From Halomonas cupida (GTDB lineage Bacteria > Pseudomonadota > Gammaproteobacteria > Pseudomonadales > Halomonadaceae): a DNA stretch of 64,000 bases. The stretch lies in NCBI RefSeq assembly GCF_900142755.1, contig NZ_FRCA01000001.1, forward strand, positions 693,281-757,280, given 5' to 3'. The position numbers were made by a program, and so were the translations under genes. The notes below the pieces were generated by a model. That model saw only the letters and a list, made by a program, of their open reading frames with translations, was not told the DNA's origin and ran no database searches. Shown here piece by piece: positions 8,600 to 17,040 of the stretch; the first letter of the stretch is position 1, and every line of letters starts with the position of its first letter.

Positions 8600-9349
8600 T
8601 CAGGCCAGCCAACCGCCATCGATGATCTGAGCGGTTCCCGTGGTATAAGCCGATTCGTCACTAGCAAGGTAGGTGGCGAGTGCCGCAATCTCCGCCACCG
8701 TACCCAGCCGTCCCATGGGTTGGCGATCCAGAAATGCCTGACGAACCTCATCCTCGTTGCTGCCCTGCGCCCTTGCCTGGTCATGGATACGCTGGCGCAG
8801 CGATGGCGAGTCCACCGTTCCGGGGCAGATGGCATTGCAGCGCACGCCACGGGTCACATAGTCGGCGGCGATGGAGCGGGTAAGCCCCAGTACCGCCGCC
8901 TTGCTGGTACCGTAGGCGAAACGGTTGGGCACGCCCTTGAGGCTGGATGCCACCGAGGCCATGTTGATGATGCTACCCTGGCCGGCGTCGAGCATGCCGG
9001 GCAGGAAGGCCGAGATGGTATGAAACATCGAGCCGACATTGATGGCCATGGAACGCTCGAAGGCATCCGCATCACACTCCAGCAGAGTGCCGCTGTGGAC
9101 ATATCCGGCACAATTGAACAGCACATCGAGGTTGGGCAGACGAGCAGCCAGCTCCCGGATGGCAGCGGGGTCGGTGACATCGAGACGTTGACACTCGATG
9201 CCATCCACCGTGCTCAGGGTTTGCAGCTTGTCGGCATCGATGTCCGTCGCAATGACCCGCGCTCCTTCCGCCGCAAACCGAGTGGCTGTGGCCTGTCCAA
9301 TGCCCTGGCCGGCAGCGGTGACCAGGGCGATCTTGTGGTTGAGGCGCAT
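8600..9349 (-). CDS. SDR dehydrogenase, probable 2-keto-3-deoxy-L-fuconate dehydrogenase
   Basis: This 249-residue classical short-chain dehydrogenase has the NAD(P) motif TAAGQGIGQ, an NAG-like NCAG, a catalytic Ser in SVASS and the YxxxK motif in YGTSKAA. It ends in the usual IIDGGW. An acidic residue after strand 2 (ATDID) favours NAD+. Together with fuconate dehydratase and the FAH-type hydrolase it fits the step that oxidises 2-keto-3-deoxy-fuconate to the 2,4-diketo acid. ATG 9349 with GAGGA upstream is preferred to a TTG at 9355. Confidence 0.87.
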   Translation of the reverse strand: MRLNHKIALVTAAGQGIGQATATRFAAEGARVIATDIDADKLQTLSTVDGIECQRLDVTDPAAIRELAARLPNLDVLFNCAGYVHSGTLLECDADAFERSMAINVGSMFHTISAFLPGMLDAGQGSIINMASVASSLKGVPNRFAYGTSKAAVLGLTRSIAADYVTRGVRCNAICPGTVDSPSLRQRIHDQARAQGSNEDEVRQAFLDRQPMGRLGTVAEIAALATYLASDESAYTTGTAQIIDGGWLA

Positions 9350-9510
9350 GGACAATCCTCGCGATAGTCGAAGCGTTGGCCAGACCGGTTGTCAGGTCGC
9401 CGCCTGGATCAACTGGTATGACAGCATGAAAGCATGATGCTTCAGCGAGTATGGCTCAGCTCCTCGTGGCTCGCCAATCCGGTATCCAGTCTGCTTCCAG
9501 CGGTGCTCCC

Positions 9511-10665
9511 TCAGCCTTGCGTACCTCTCTGATGGGCCAACCAGGCACGGATACCGTATTGCCAGGGTGGCAGTTGATCACTGCGGCCCACCGGGTTCGA
9601 CAAGCTGCCCAGCGTCGGTGTCGAGATGGTCACCATGTCATCGAGATGATGGGTGAAGCCCTGACCAGGGCCGTTGCGATCCTGGATCGGCGAGAACATG
9701 GTGCCGAGGAACAACATGAAGCCATCCGGGTACTGGTGGTGACGACCGATGGTCTGGCTGACCAGGTCCAGGGGGTCTCGGCTGATCTCACGCATGTCAC
9801 TGCTGTCATCAAGCAGGAAGCCGTCCTGCTGGCCTTCGATACGCAGGCTGACCAGCGCCTGGCGAATATCATCCATGGAGAAGTGCGCATCGAACAAACG
9901 GATGAAGGGGCCGATGGAACAGGAAGCATTGTTGTCCTTGGCCTTGCCGAGCAGCAGAGCGCTGCGCCCTTCGACATCGCGCAGATTGACATCATTGCCG
10001 AGGGTTGCTCCCTTGACCTGACCCCGGGAATCCACGGCCAGCACCACTTCCGGCTCGGGGTTGTTCCACTGCGAGGCCGGATGAAGGCCGACGCTGGCAC
10101 CGAAACCTACCGCCGAGAACGGCTGTGCCTTGGTGAATACCTCGGCATCCTGTCCGATACCGACTTCCATGTACTGGGACCAGGCACCGCGTGCCTGAAG
10201 CTCCGCCTTCAGCGCCATGGCCGCGTCGGAGCCGGGCTTGATACGAGACAGGTCGCTGCCGATGATGGCATTCAGCTCATCACGCAGACTGGCAGCTCGA
10301 GAGGGATCTCCGCCGGCCTGTTCCTCGATGACCCGCTCCAGCAGGCTGACGGCAAAGGTCACCCCACAGGCCTTGATGGCCTGTACGTCACAGGGAGCCA
10401 GCAGGTAGGGGCTGACCTGAGGGCGGGCCAGGGAGTTGGCGACGAGTTCATCAACGGAACACAGGGCCTCACCCTGAGCGTCGCGCACCAGTTGCGCGGC
10501 ATCGTCACGCTCGAGCAGGTCGGCCATTACGCTGACATGGGCACTGAGGTCGATGACCTTGTCCGCGCGCAGGGCAACAATGGCCGGGCCGCGCTGGTCA
10601 TCGCGCCATACACGTCCTACCAGCAGGGCGTGTTCGGCATCCTGGGGAAGAATATTGGGGATCAA
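9511..10665 (-). CDS. FAH-superfamily dehydratase, XylX-like (2-keto-3-deoxy-pentonate dehydratase)
   Basis: By overall pattern this protein resembles Caulobacter XylX, which converts 2-keto-3-deoxy-D-xylonate to alpha-ketoglutarate semialdehyde. Matching stretches are VTFAVSLLERVIEE, SQWNNPEPEVVLAVDS, GNDVNLRDVEGRSALLLG and YPDGFMLFLGTMFSPIQDR. I place the start at TTG 10665 (CAGGAG 9 bases upstream, giving 384 residues, the family length). ATG 10716 in the same frame lacks a ribosome site. A pentonate enzyme in a fuconate operon suggests a broad or branched sugar-acid pathway. No ketoglutarate semialdehyde dehydrogenase is seen nearby. Confidence 0.82.
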   Translation of the reverse strand: MIPNILPQDAEHALLVGRVWRDDQRGPAIVALRADKVIDLSAHVSVMADLLERDDAAQLVRDAQGEALCSVDELVANSLARPQVSPYLLAPCDVQAIKACGVTFAVSLLERVIEEQAGGDPSRAASLRDELNAIIGSDLSRIKPGSDAAMALKAELQARGAWSQYMEVGIGQDAEVFTKAQPFSAVGFGASVGLHPASQWNNPEPEVVLAVDSRGQVKGATLGNDVNLRDVEGRSALLLGKAKDNNASCSIGPFIRLFDAHFSMDDIRQALVSLRIEGQQDGFLLDDSSDMREISRDPLDLVSQTIGRHHQYPDGFMLFLGTMFSPIQDRNGPGQGFTHHLDDMVTISTPTLGSLSNPVGRSDQLPPWQYGIRAWLAHQRGTQG

Positions 10666-10747
10666 GGCAAGTCTCCTGGGGGTAAGATTGTTGTCATCAC
10701 AGACGGGTGTGGTCATGACAGGCGGTTGTTGTCGTGATGAAAACTGT

Positions 10748-10792
10748 CTTCATCAAGAACTATCTTCATCAAGAACTATCTTCATCAAGAAC
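10748..10792. repeat. 16-bp tandem repeat (2.8 copies)
   Basis: Units of CTTCATCAAGAACTAT lie at 10748-10763 and 10764-10779, with a partial unit to 10792. They occupy the gap between the FAD-linked oxidase gene and the XylX-like gene, in the untranslated leader of the latter. Confidence 0.92.
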
Positions 10793-10807
10793 AAGGGCCA
10801 CATCGGA

Positions 10808-12232
10808 TCAACGGCCATCCGAACGTGGCAGAATGCGTCCGGCACTGAGGTTTCCTCGTGGGTCCAGCAGGCGTTTCAGGCCGCGCATGATGTCATATTC
10901 CGGCGCCGACAGGCTGGCAAGAAAGGCGCTCTGCTTGATGCGGCCAATGCCGTGCTCGGCGCTGATGCTGCCGTCGAACTCTGTGACAAGCTCGAACAGT
11001 TGCTCCTCGATATCGTGGAGCAGGGCAAGCTTGTCGTCGTCATCCAGCCCAGTGGGCGGAAGAACATTGAAATGCAGGTTACCGTCACCGACATGACCAT
11101 AGGCGATCACTTCGGCATCCGGCGACAGCTCGGCCACCAGCCGCTCGGCCTGGTGATGAAAGGTGTCCAGTGCCGAGATGGGAAGGGCGATATCGGTGCG
11201 CAGGTGCACTCCGCGTCGCTGCTGGCCCTCGAGCATGGCCTCCCGGAACTGCCACAACTGGGCCGCCTGAGCCTCGCTACTGGCCAGTACACCGTCGCCG
11301 AGTAGTTGTCGTTCCATCCCCTGACTGAACAGCGTCTCGATCATGGCATCCAGATCCAGCTCGCCGCTGGCCGCAACCTCGAGCAGCACGTAGACCGGAT
11401 GGGGCTCATCCAGCGGATCCCTGAGCGTGGGGGCCGCTTCCAGCGCCAGTTCGATGCAGCGACGCGGAATCAGCTCGAACGCGGTCAGCAGGTCACAGCA
11501 ACTGCGTCGCGCCAGACCATAGAGTTGCATCACCGCCCGCACATCGGGGCAACCGATCAGTGCCACCCTTGAGTTGGCAGGTTGCGGGCAGAGCTTGAGG
11601 ACGGCTCCGGTGACGATACCGAGGGTTCCCTCGGCACCGATGAACAACTGTTTGAGGTCGTAGCCGGTGTTGTTCTTGTGCAGCGGACGCATGTCACTGA
11701 GGATTCGGCCATCCGGCAGTACCACCTCGAGGCCGAGCACCAGCTGGCGTGTCATGCCGTAGCGCAGCACATTCAGGCCACCGGCATTGGTCGAGATATT
11801 GCCTCCGATCTGACAACTGCCCTGAGCGCCAAGCGCGAGGGGAAAGAAGCAGTCCTCGGCCAGAGCGGCATCCTTGACCTCCTGCAATACGCAACCGGCG
11901 TCGACGCTGATGGTGAAGTTGATCGCATCCAGCGCACGAATCCGGTTGAGGCGCTCCAGACTCAACACCAGTTCCGGTGTATGGCGGTCCGGCAATGCCC
12001 CCTCCACCAGGCCGCTACCGCCGCCCTGGGGTACCACCGGAATATCATGCTGATGGCAGTAGCGCATGACATCGGCGACGTCGTCGACGCTGGCCGGGCG
12101 GGCAACGGCGAGAGGTTCGGCGCCACGAGCACCGGCCCAGTCCAGGCAGTAGCGCTCGGTATCGTTGGCGTTGCTCAACACGCCGTTGGGGCCAAGGGAC
12201 TGTTGAAGAAAGGTAATCAGCTCATCGCGCAT
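10808..12232 (-). CDS. FAD-linked 2-hydroxyacid oxidase/dehydrogenase (GlcD/Dld type)
   Basis: This 474-residue flavoenzyme belongs to the VAO/PCMH superfamily. The FAD-binding domain (about residues 35-215) carries VPQGGGSGLVEGALP and GGNISTNAGG, and the C-terminal oxidase domain ends with the family motif SAEHGIGRIKQ. Relatives oxidise D-lactate, glycolate or D-2-hydroxyglutarate and pass electrons to the respiratory chain. In this operon it could oxidise the lactate released by the diketo-acid hydrolase. That lactate would be the L isomer, whereas this family usually prefers D-acids, so the substrate is open. GGAGG lies 5 bases before ATG 12232. Confidence 0.87.
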   Translation of the reverse strand: MRDELITFLQQSLGPNGVLSNANDTERYCLDWAGARGAEPLAVARPASVDDVADVMRYCHQHDIPVVPQGGGSGLVEGALPDRHTPELVLSLERLNRIRALDAINFTISVDAGCVLQEVKDAALAEDCFFPLALGAQGSCQIGGNISTNAGGLNVLRYGMTRQLVLGLEVVLPDGRILSDMRPLHKNNTGYDLKQLFIGAEGTLGIVTGAVLKLCPQPANSRVALIGCPDVRAVMQLYGLARRSCCDLLTAFELIPRRCIELALEAAPTLRDPLDEPHPVYVLLEVAASGELDLDAMIETLFSQGMERQLLGDGVLASSEAQAAQLWQFREAMLEGQQRRGVHLRTDIALPISALDTFHHQAERLVAELSPDAEVIAYGHVGDGNLHFNVLPPTGLDDDDKLALLHDIEEQLFELVTEFDGSISAEHGIGRIKQSAFLASLSAPEYDIMRGLKRLLDPRGNLSAGRILPRSDGR

Positions 12233-12295
12233 GGGGCCTCCATCATGTTCGGTGACTGGTGAAATGACGGCGTTGGTAGAAATGGAAACACCGTG

Positions 12296-13552
12296 CTAGC
12301 GGAACCACAGCACCAGGCCGGGGAACACCAGAAACAACGCCAGCAGTGCCAGCAGTGTGAAATAGAACGGCAACAGACTCTTCACCAGGCTCTCCATGCC
12401 CACCTTGCCGACACCGCAGCCGACGTAGAGCACGGTGCCGACGGGCGGTGTGATCAAGCCGATGCCGAGCACGAAGGACATCAGCACGCCGAAGTACACC
12501 GGGTCGATGCCGAGCTTGACCACCACCGGGGTCATCAAGGGGGCAAGAATGACCATCGCTGGAGTCAGGTCCATGAAGAAACCGACGATCAGCAGAAAGG
12601 CCGAGAGCAGCAGTAACAGCAGCAGTTTGTTCTCGGTGATCGCCGACAGGCTGACTACCAGTTGTTGAGGGATCATGTTGGCCGTCAGTAGCCACGCCAA
12701 CACGCTGGCGAAAGCCAGCAGTAGCATCACCACACCTGTCAGGCGGCCGGTGGCGATGCACAGCTCGAACAGGCGCTTGAGGGTCAGGCTGCGATATACC
12801 AGCAGTGAGACGATGATGGCATAGAGCAGAGCGATGGCGGCGCTTTCGGTGGGAGTGAACACGCCGGTCAGGATGCCACCGACAATGATCACTGGCAGCA
12901 GCAGGGCAAGCAGCGCGTCCTTGAGTGCGGCACCCAACTCAGGCAGTGAGAACGGTTGGCCGCGCCCGGTCTTGCGGGACTGGACATAGGTGGTGATGGC
13001 AAGACCCAGGGTGATCAACACTCCCGGCACGATGCCGGCGAGGAACAGCTGCGAGATCGAGGTGTTGGTGACGACGCCGAACAGGATCATGGGAATCGAT
13101 GGCGGAATGATGATACCCACCACTGATGCGGCCACGACGATCGCAGTGGCCATCGATGCCGTGTAGCGGTGTTGTTTCATGGGCTCGATCATCATACTGC
13201 CCACGGCTGAGGCATCTGCCACGGCGGAGCCACTGATGCCGCCAAAGAACATCGAGGTCATCACCGCGACCTGGCCGAGACCACCGGCGACAAAGCCCAC
13301 CAGGGCACTGGCCAGGCGTACCAGCCGGGTGGCGATTCCGCCTTCGCTCATGACCTCACCCACCAGGATGAACAGTGGAATCGCCAACAGCGGAAACGAG
13401 TCGAGTCCATTCACTGCCTGATCAACGATCGGCGACAGCGAATAGCCGGAATGAAAGAAAATGAACAGACTGATGGCGCCAAGTCCGAAGGAAATCGGCA
13501 TGCCGATGGCGATACAGATCGCCAGGCCGATGAGGATGCTCCACAGAATCAT
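12296..13552 (-). CDS. TRAP transporter large permease (DctM family), sugar-acid operon
   Basis: This is the large membrane subunit of the second TRAP system, 418 residues with about 12 hydrophobic segments. Motifs are NGLDSFPLLAIPLFILVGEVMSE (split over two helices), FGGISGSAVADASAVG and IIIPPSIPMILFG. Its ATG (13552) overlaps the stop of the small permease by 4 bp, an ATGA junction indicating translational coupling. A longer reading frame that starts within the dctQ coding region was rejected. Confidence 0.93.
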   Translation of the reverse strand: MILWSILIGLAICIAIGMPISFGLGAISLFIFFHSGYSLSPIVDQAVNGLDSFPLLAIPLFILVGEVMSEGGIATRLVRLASALVGFVAGGLGQVAVMTSMFFGGISGSAVADASAVGSMMIEPMKQHRYTASMATAIVVAASVVGIIIPPSIPMILFGVVTNTSISQLFLAGIVPGVLITLGLAITTYVQSRKTGRGQPFSLPELGAALKDALLALLLPVIIVGGILTGVFTPTESAAIALLYAIIVSLLVYRSLTLKRLFELCIATGRLTGVVMLLLAFASVLAWLLTANMIPQQLVVSLSAITENKLLLLLLLSAFLLIVGFFMDLTPAMVILAPLMTPVVVKLGIDPVYFGVLMSFVLGIGLITPPVGTVLYVGCGVGKVGMESLVKSLLPFYFTLLALLALFLVFPGLVLWFR

Positions 13553-14082
13553 GGCTCTTCCTCTCTGGATGGCGTTTCGGGCGTGTTGTTCTTGACCCGG
13601 TCCTTTTTGAACAAGGCGATCAGCGCCAGGCTGTTGGCAATCAGTGTCAGTACCGCCATGACCGGCATGGCGCTGTACAGCCAGGTTCTGGGAATGCCGA
13701 GCATTGGTGTGGCGCTGGTGTAGCCGGAAATCAGCTCCTTGAAGCCGAGTAGAATGCACACGCACACGCCATAGATGATGGCGATGGCGAGCAGGTTGAG
13801 TAGGCGGCGCAGTCCGGTAGGGGCCAGGTCCTTGAAGTAGGTGACGGCAACGTGCTGGCGTTCGAGGCTACCGAGGCCGGCTCCCAACAGCACCAGCCAG
13901 ATGAACAGTACCCGTGACATTTCCTCGGCCCAGGAATAGGACGTGTTGAGTACGAAGCGGCCGAAGACATTGGCACATACACAGAACACCACTCCCACTA
14001 CCAGCAGGCCGACGGCTATGCGTAGCGTGGTGATCAGCCCCGCCAGCCACCCGGGTGTCTGACTTGACGTTTGAGTCGTCAT
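13549..14082 (-). CDS. TRAP transporter small permease (DctQ family), sugar-acid operon
   Basis: This is the 177-residue, four-helix small subunit, with SWAEEMSRVLFIWLVLLG, the typical DctQ segment, around residues 65-85. ATG 14082 is preceded by GGAG 8 bases upstream. It sits between the binding-protein gene (93-bp gap) and the large permease (4-bp overlap). Confidence 0.92.
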   Translation of the reverse strand: MTTQTSSQTPGWLAGLITTLRIAVGLLVVGVVFCVCANVFGRFVLNTSYSWAEEMSRVLFIWLVLLGAGLGSLERQHVAVTYFKDLAPTGLRRLLNLLAIAIIYGVCVCILLGFKELISGYTSATPMLGIPRTWLYSAMPVMAVLTLIANSLALIALFKKDRVKNNTPETPSREEEP

Positions 14083-14174
14083 CGAGCATCTCCACAGGGT
14101 TAACGACACAAGGTCTGGATGAGCACCACACCGGGTCTGGCCCGATGTGGTGAACAACGTGGTGAGTCAACAGA

Positions 14175-15257
14175 TCACTGAGCGGAGGTGGCGCGAATCG
14201 AATCGATCAATTCGCCGCCCACCTGGTCGCGCCAATTGTCATAGACCGGCGCCAGCGATTCCTGGAAGGTGGTGACCTGCTCCGGGGTGAGTTCGGTGAT
14301 CTGCATGCCCTCGTCGATCAGCTCCTGCTTGATCTGATCGTTCAGGCTGCGGCTGACTTCGCGTTCGTAGTCCCCCATCTGCTGGGCGGCTTCAACCAGC
14401 ATCTGCTGGTAGCTTTCCGGGAGCTTGTTCCAGAAGCGCTCGGACACCAGGGTGATGAACGGCGTGTAGACATGGTTGGTCTCGCTGGCATAGCCCTGGA
14501 CTTCATTGAAGCGAGACGATTGGATAGTGATCCATGGGTTCTCCTGACCATCGACGACACCCTGCTCCAGTGCAGTGAACAACTCGGCGAATGACATCGG
14601 GGTAGGGTTGGCGCCCAGCGTCCGCCAGATATCCAGATGGATCGGGTTCTGCATGGTGCGAACCTTGAGGCCATCCAGGTCGTCCGGGGAGTCCACCGCG
14701 GCCTGGCTGTTGGTCAATTGGCGATAACCATTCTCGGCCCAGCCGATGGCCACCAGACCGTTGCTGCTGGCGATGCCCAGCATGCTGTCACCGATCTCAC
14801 CGTCGAGCACCTCATCGGCAACCTCGGGGGTCGGGAACAGGAACGGTAGGTCAAAGACCGCGAACTGCGGGAACATATTCACCAACGGAGAGGTCGAGGG
14901 CGCAGTCATCTCCAGAGTGCCGGACTGCAGTGCACTGACGGCCTGCAGGTCATCGCCAAGCTGTGCGCTGTGGAACAGCTCGACCTGGATGTGTCCGTCG
15001 CTGCGTGCCTCGACGATATCCTCGAAGTATTCCAGTCCACGATATTGGGCACCCGATTGCGTGGTGCCAATGCTGAACTTGATGGTGTAATCATTGCCAT
15101 CTCCTTCAACAACGTCGCCTGTCACTTCGGGAATCGGCGGCATCTCGGCTGCGGCCTGGGCCGTGGAGAGGGTGGCCAGCGTCAGCGCCAGAGCGCCGAT
15201 CGAGGCGGTAATGATGCGCAGGGGGAAGCTCGGAGTGGCGTACCTTGTGATTGTCAT
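14175..15257 (-). CDS. TRAP transporter solute-binding protein (DctP family), sugar-acid operon
   Basis: This periplasmic receptor is 360 residues long. A long Sec signal peptide ends near AQAAAE (about residue 38) and is followed by an extra Pro- and Val-rich linker before the DctP domain. The ligand-binding core shows LKVRTMQNP and GVVDGQENPW. With fuconate dehydratase directly upstream, the probable ligand is L-fuconate or a related aldonate. AAGGAG precedes ATG 15257. A strong hairpin at 15306-15329 between fuconate dehydratase and this gene may protect the receptor mRNA. Confidence 0.92.
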   Translation of the reverse strand: MTITRYATPSFPLRIITASIGALALTLATLSTAQAAAEMPPIPEVTGDVVEGDGNDYTIKFSIGTTQSGAQYRGLEYFEDIVEARSDGHIQVELFHSAQLGDDLQAVSALQSGTLEMTAPSTSPLVNMFPQFAVFDLPFLFPTPEVADEVLDGEIGDSMLGIASSNGLVAIGWAENGYRQLTNSQAAVDSPDDLDGLKVRTMQNPIHLDIWRTLGANPTPMSFAELFTALEQGVVDGQENPWITIQSSRFNEVQGYASETNHVYTPFITLVSERFWNKLPESYQQMLVEAAQQMGDYEREVSRSLNDQIKQELIDEGMQITELTPEQVTTFQESLAPVYDNWRDQVGGELIDSIRATSAQ

Positions 15258-15305
15258 TGTCGGTCTCCTTTTTGACAGGCTCTGAAGGCAGGCCTGCGGG
15301 ATAGA

Positions 15306-15329
15306 CGAGGCGCCGCGTCCGGCGCCTCG
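15306..15329. promoter_or_regulatory. Intercistronic hairpin upstream of the TRAP receptor gene
   Basis: A perfect 9-bp GC-rich stem, CGAGGCGCC/GGCGCCTCG, with a 6-base loop lies between two genes of the same operon. There is no U-tract in the transcribed direction, so mRNA processing or stabilisation is likelier than termination. Confidence 0.6.
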
Positions 15330-15354
15330 CGTGTTGCTTTATGGCTTGATTGCC

Positions 15355-16659
15355 TTATTGCCATTCCTTACCGGTGGGGTAGGTGTGGTCATCCAGTGAA
15401 GCGGCCTTCATGGTGATGCTGTAGCCGGGCGCCTCGGGTACCAGGTAGTGTCCCTGGCGAATGCGCACCGGGTCGACGAAATGGTTGTGGAGATGGTCGA
15501 CGTACTCGAGCAGGCGTCCTTCGAGGGAGCCGGATACCGCGATGTAGTCGAACATCGAGATATGCTGGGTGTATTCGCACAGACCGACACCGCCACCGTG
15601 GGGACAGACCGGAATATCGAACTTGGCTGCCAGCAGCAGCACCATGATGACTTCGTTGAGTCCTCCGAGACGCGCCGAGTCGAGCTGGCAGTAGTCGATC
15701 GCGCCGGCCTGCATGAACTGCTTGAACATCACTCGGTTGTGGCAATGCTCACCGGTGGCGACGCCGATACCGGAATCAAACAGCCGGTTGCGAATCTCGG
15801 CGTGGCCGAGAATATCATCGGGGCTGGTGGGCTCCTCGATCCAGTGTGGATTGAATTCGGCCAGACTGCGCATATTGGCGACGGTCTCATCGACTTCCCA
15901 CACCTGGTTGGCATCCATCATCAGGGTGCGCTGCTCACCGATTTCCTCGCGGATAATGGCGGCACGACGCCGGTCTTCCTCGAGGTTGCCTCCGACTTTC
16001 TGCTTGAAGTGCTCCCAGCCCTCAGCGAGTGCCTCGCGGCACAGGCGACGCACCTTGTCTTCGTCATAACCCAGCCAGCCGGCGGAGGTGGTGTAGGCAG
16101 GGTAGCCGTTGGTACGCATCTCGGTTTCGCGAGCTTCCTTGCCGGGTGCCATGCGCTTGAGCATGGCAATGGCTTCCTCGGGCGTCAGGGCGTCGGTGAC
16201 GAAACGGAAGTCCAGGCAATTGACCAGTTGTTCGGGGGACATGTCGACCAGCAGTTTCCACACCGGCTTGCCTTCCTGCTTGGCCCACAGATCCCAGACA
16301 GCGTTGATCATGGCCGAGGCGGCGAGATGGATCACACCCTTCTCCGGACCAAGCCAGCGCAGTTGGCTGTCACCGCTGGTCATTTCGCGCCAGAACTGGC
16401 CCATGTTGGCGGTGATATCCTCGAGACGGCGTCCCTCCAGGCGCGAGGCCATGGCGTTGATCGCCGACACGCAGATATCGTTGCCACGGCCGATGGTGAA
16501 GGTCAGGCCGTGGCCTTCGATATCGTCATTTCGGTCAGTGTGGAGAATCACGTAAGCTGCTGAGTAGTCAGGCGCCTCGTTCATCGCATCCGACCCGTCC
16601 AGGTGACGAGAGGTGGGGAATCGGATGTCGCGTGCTTCAACTCGAGTGATAGTGGTCAT
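15355..16659 (-). CDS. L-fuconate dehydratase (enolase superfamily)
   Basis: It dehydrates L-fuconate to 2-keto-3-deoxy-L-fuconate and is the first gene of the sugar-acid operon. The 434-residue protein shows the family N-terminus RFPTSRHLDGSDAMN and the mandelate-racemase-type active site. The catalytic lysines are in FKQKVGG, the Mg2+ ligands in MDANQVW (Asp), WIEEPTSPDD (Glu) and GEHCHN (Glu), and the catalytic His in CPHGGGVGLCEY. ATG 16659 matches the family start. ATG 16710 would add 17 residues and cannot be excluded. It is divergent from the LysR regulator at 17041. Confidence 0.94.
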   Translation of the reverse strand: MTTITRVEARDIRFPTSRHLDGSDAMNEAPDYSAAYVILHTDRNDDIEGHGLTFTIGRGNDICVSAINAMASRLEGRRLEDITANMGQFWREMTSGDSQLRWLGPEKGVIHLAASAMINAVWDLWAKQEGKPVWKLLVDMSPEQLVNCLDFRFVTDALTPEEAIAMLKRMAPGKEARETEMRTNGYPAYTTSAGWLGYDEDKVRRLCREALAEGWEHFKQKVGGNLEEDRRRAAIIREEIGEQRTLMMDANQVWEVDETVANMRSLAEFNPHWIEEPTSPDDILGHAEIRNRLFDSGIGVATGEHCHNRVMFKQFMQAGAIDYCQLDSARLGGLNEVIMVLLLAAKFDIPVCPHGGGVGLCEYTQHISMFDYIAVSGSLEGRLLEYVDHLHNHFVDPVRIRQGHYLVPEAPGYSITMKAASLDDHTYPTGKEWQ

Positions 16660-16872
16660 CTCTGTACCTGGAGCCTCGTTGTCATTGATGTCGTTTGTTG
16701 TTGATGTCACTTCCGGCTGGTCGCCGCCACCGCACTGATGATGAACGAGCCGGAGCCTGCGGTTCAGGCAGTCGAAGAGAGAGGTCGACAGCCCGGGAAT
16801 GTCGTGTTCTGCGTATGGCCCGAGTCTATGTAGAGGAGCGAAAGCCGCGCCAATGGTATTTCTTGTTGGGCC

Positions 16873-16889
16873 GATAACCTCTGGTTATC
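16873..16889. promoter_or_regulatory. Candidate LysR operator
   Basis: GATAACC-TCT-GGTTATC is a perfect 17-bp palindrome in the 381-bp gap between divergent fuconate dehydratase and the LysR gene, about 150 bp from the regulator start. It fits the T-N11-A form of LysR binding sites. Nothing else notable is seen in this gap. Confidence 0.5.
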
Positions 16890-17040
16890 ATCATCCCCTG
16901 CGGATGGCAGCCGTGCGGTATCGAGTGGCTTCGGACCACAAACAGCGCTCCGTATTGCAAGGTGCTCTGTAGCAACAGGCGCGTTATCGACAGAGCGCTT
17001 CCATCGAGAACGGCGTTCAATCGGGTGAAGAGAGACAGGC

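Noticed and set aside
9451-10737. Long plus-strand open frame (428 codons) opposite the XylX-like gene
   Set aside because: It is fully antisense to a well-supported enzyme gene, has no recognisable domain or ribosome site, and is an expected shadow of GC-rich codon use.
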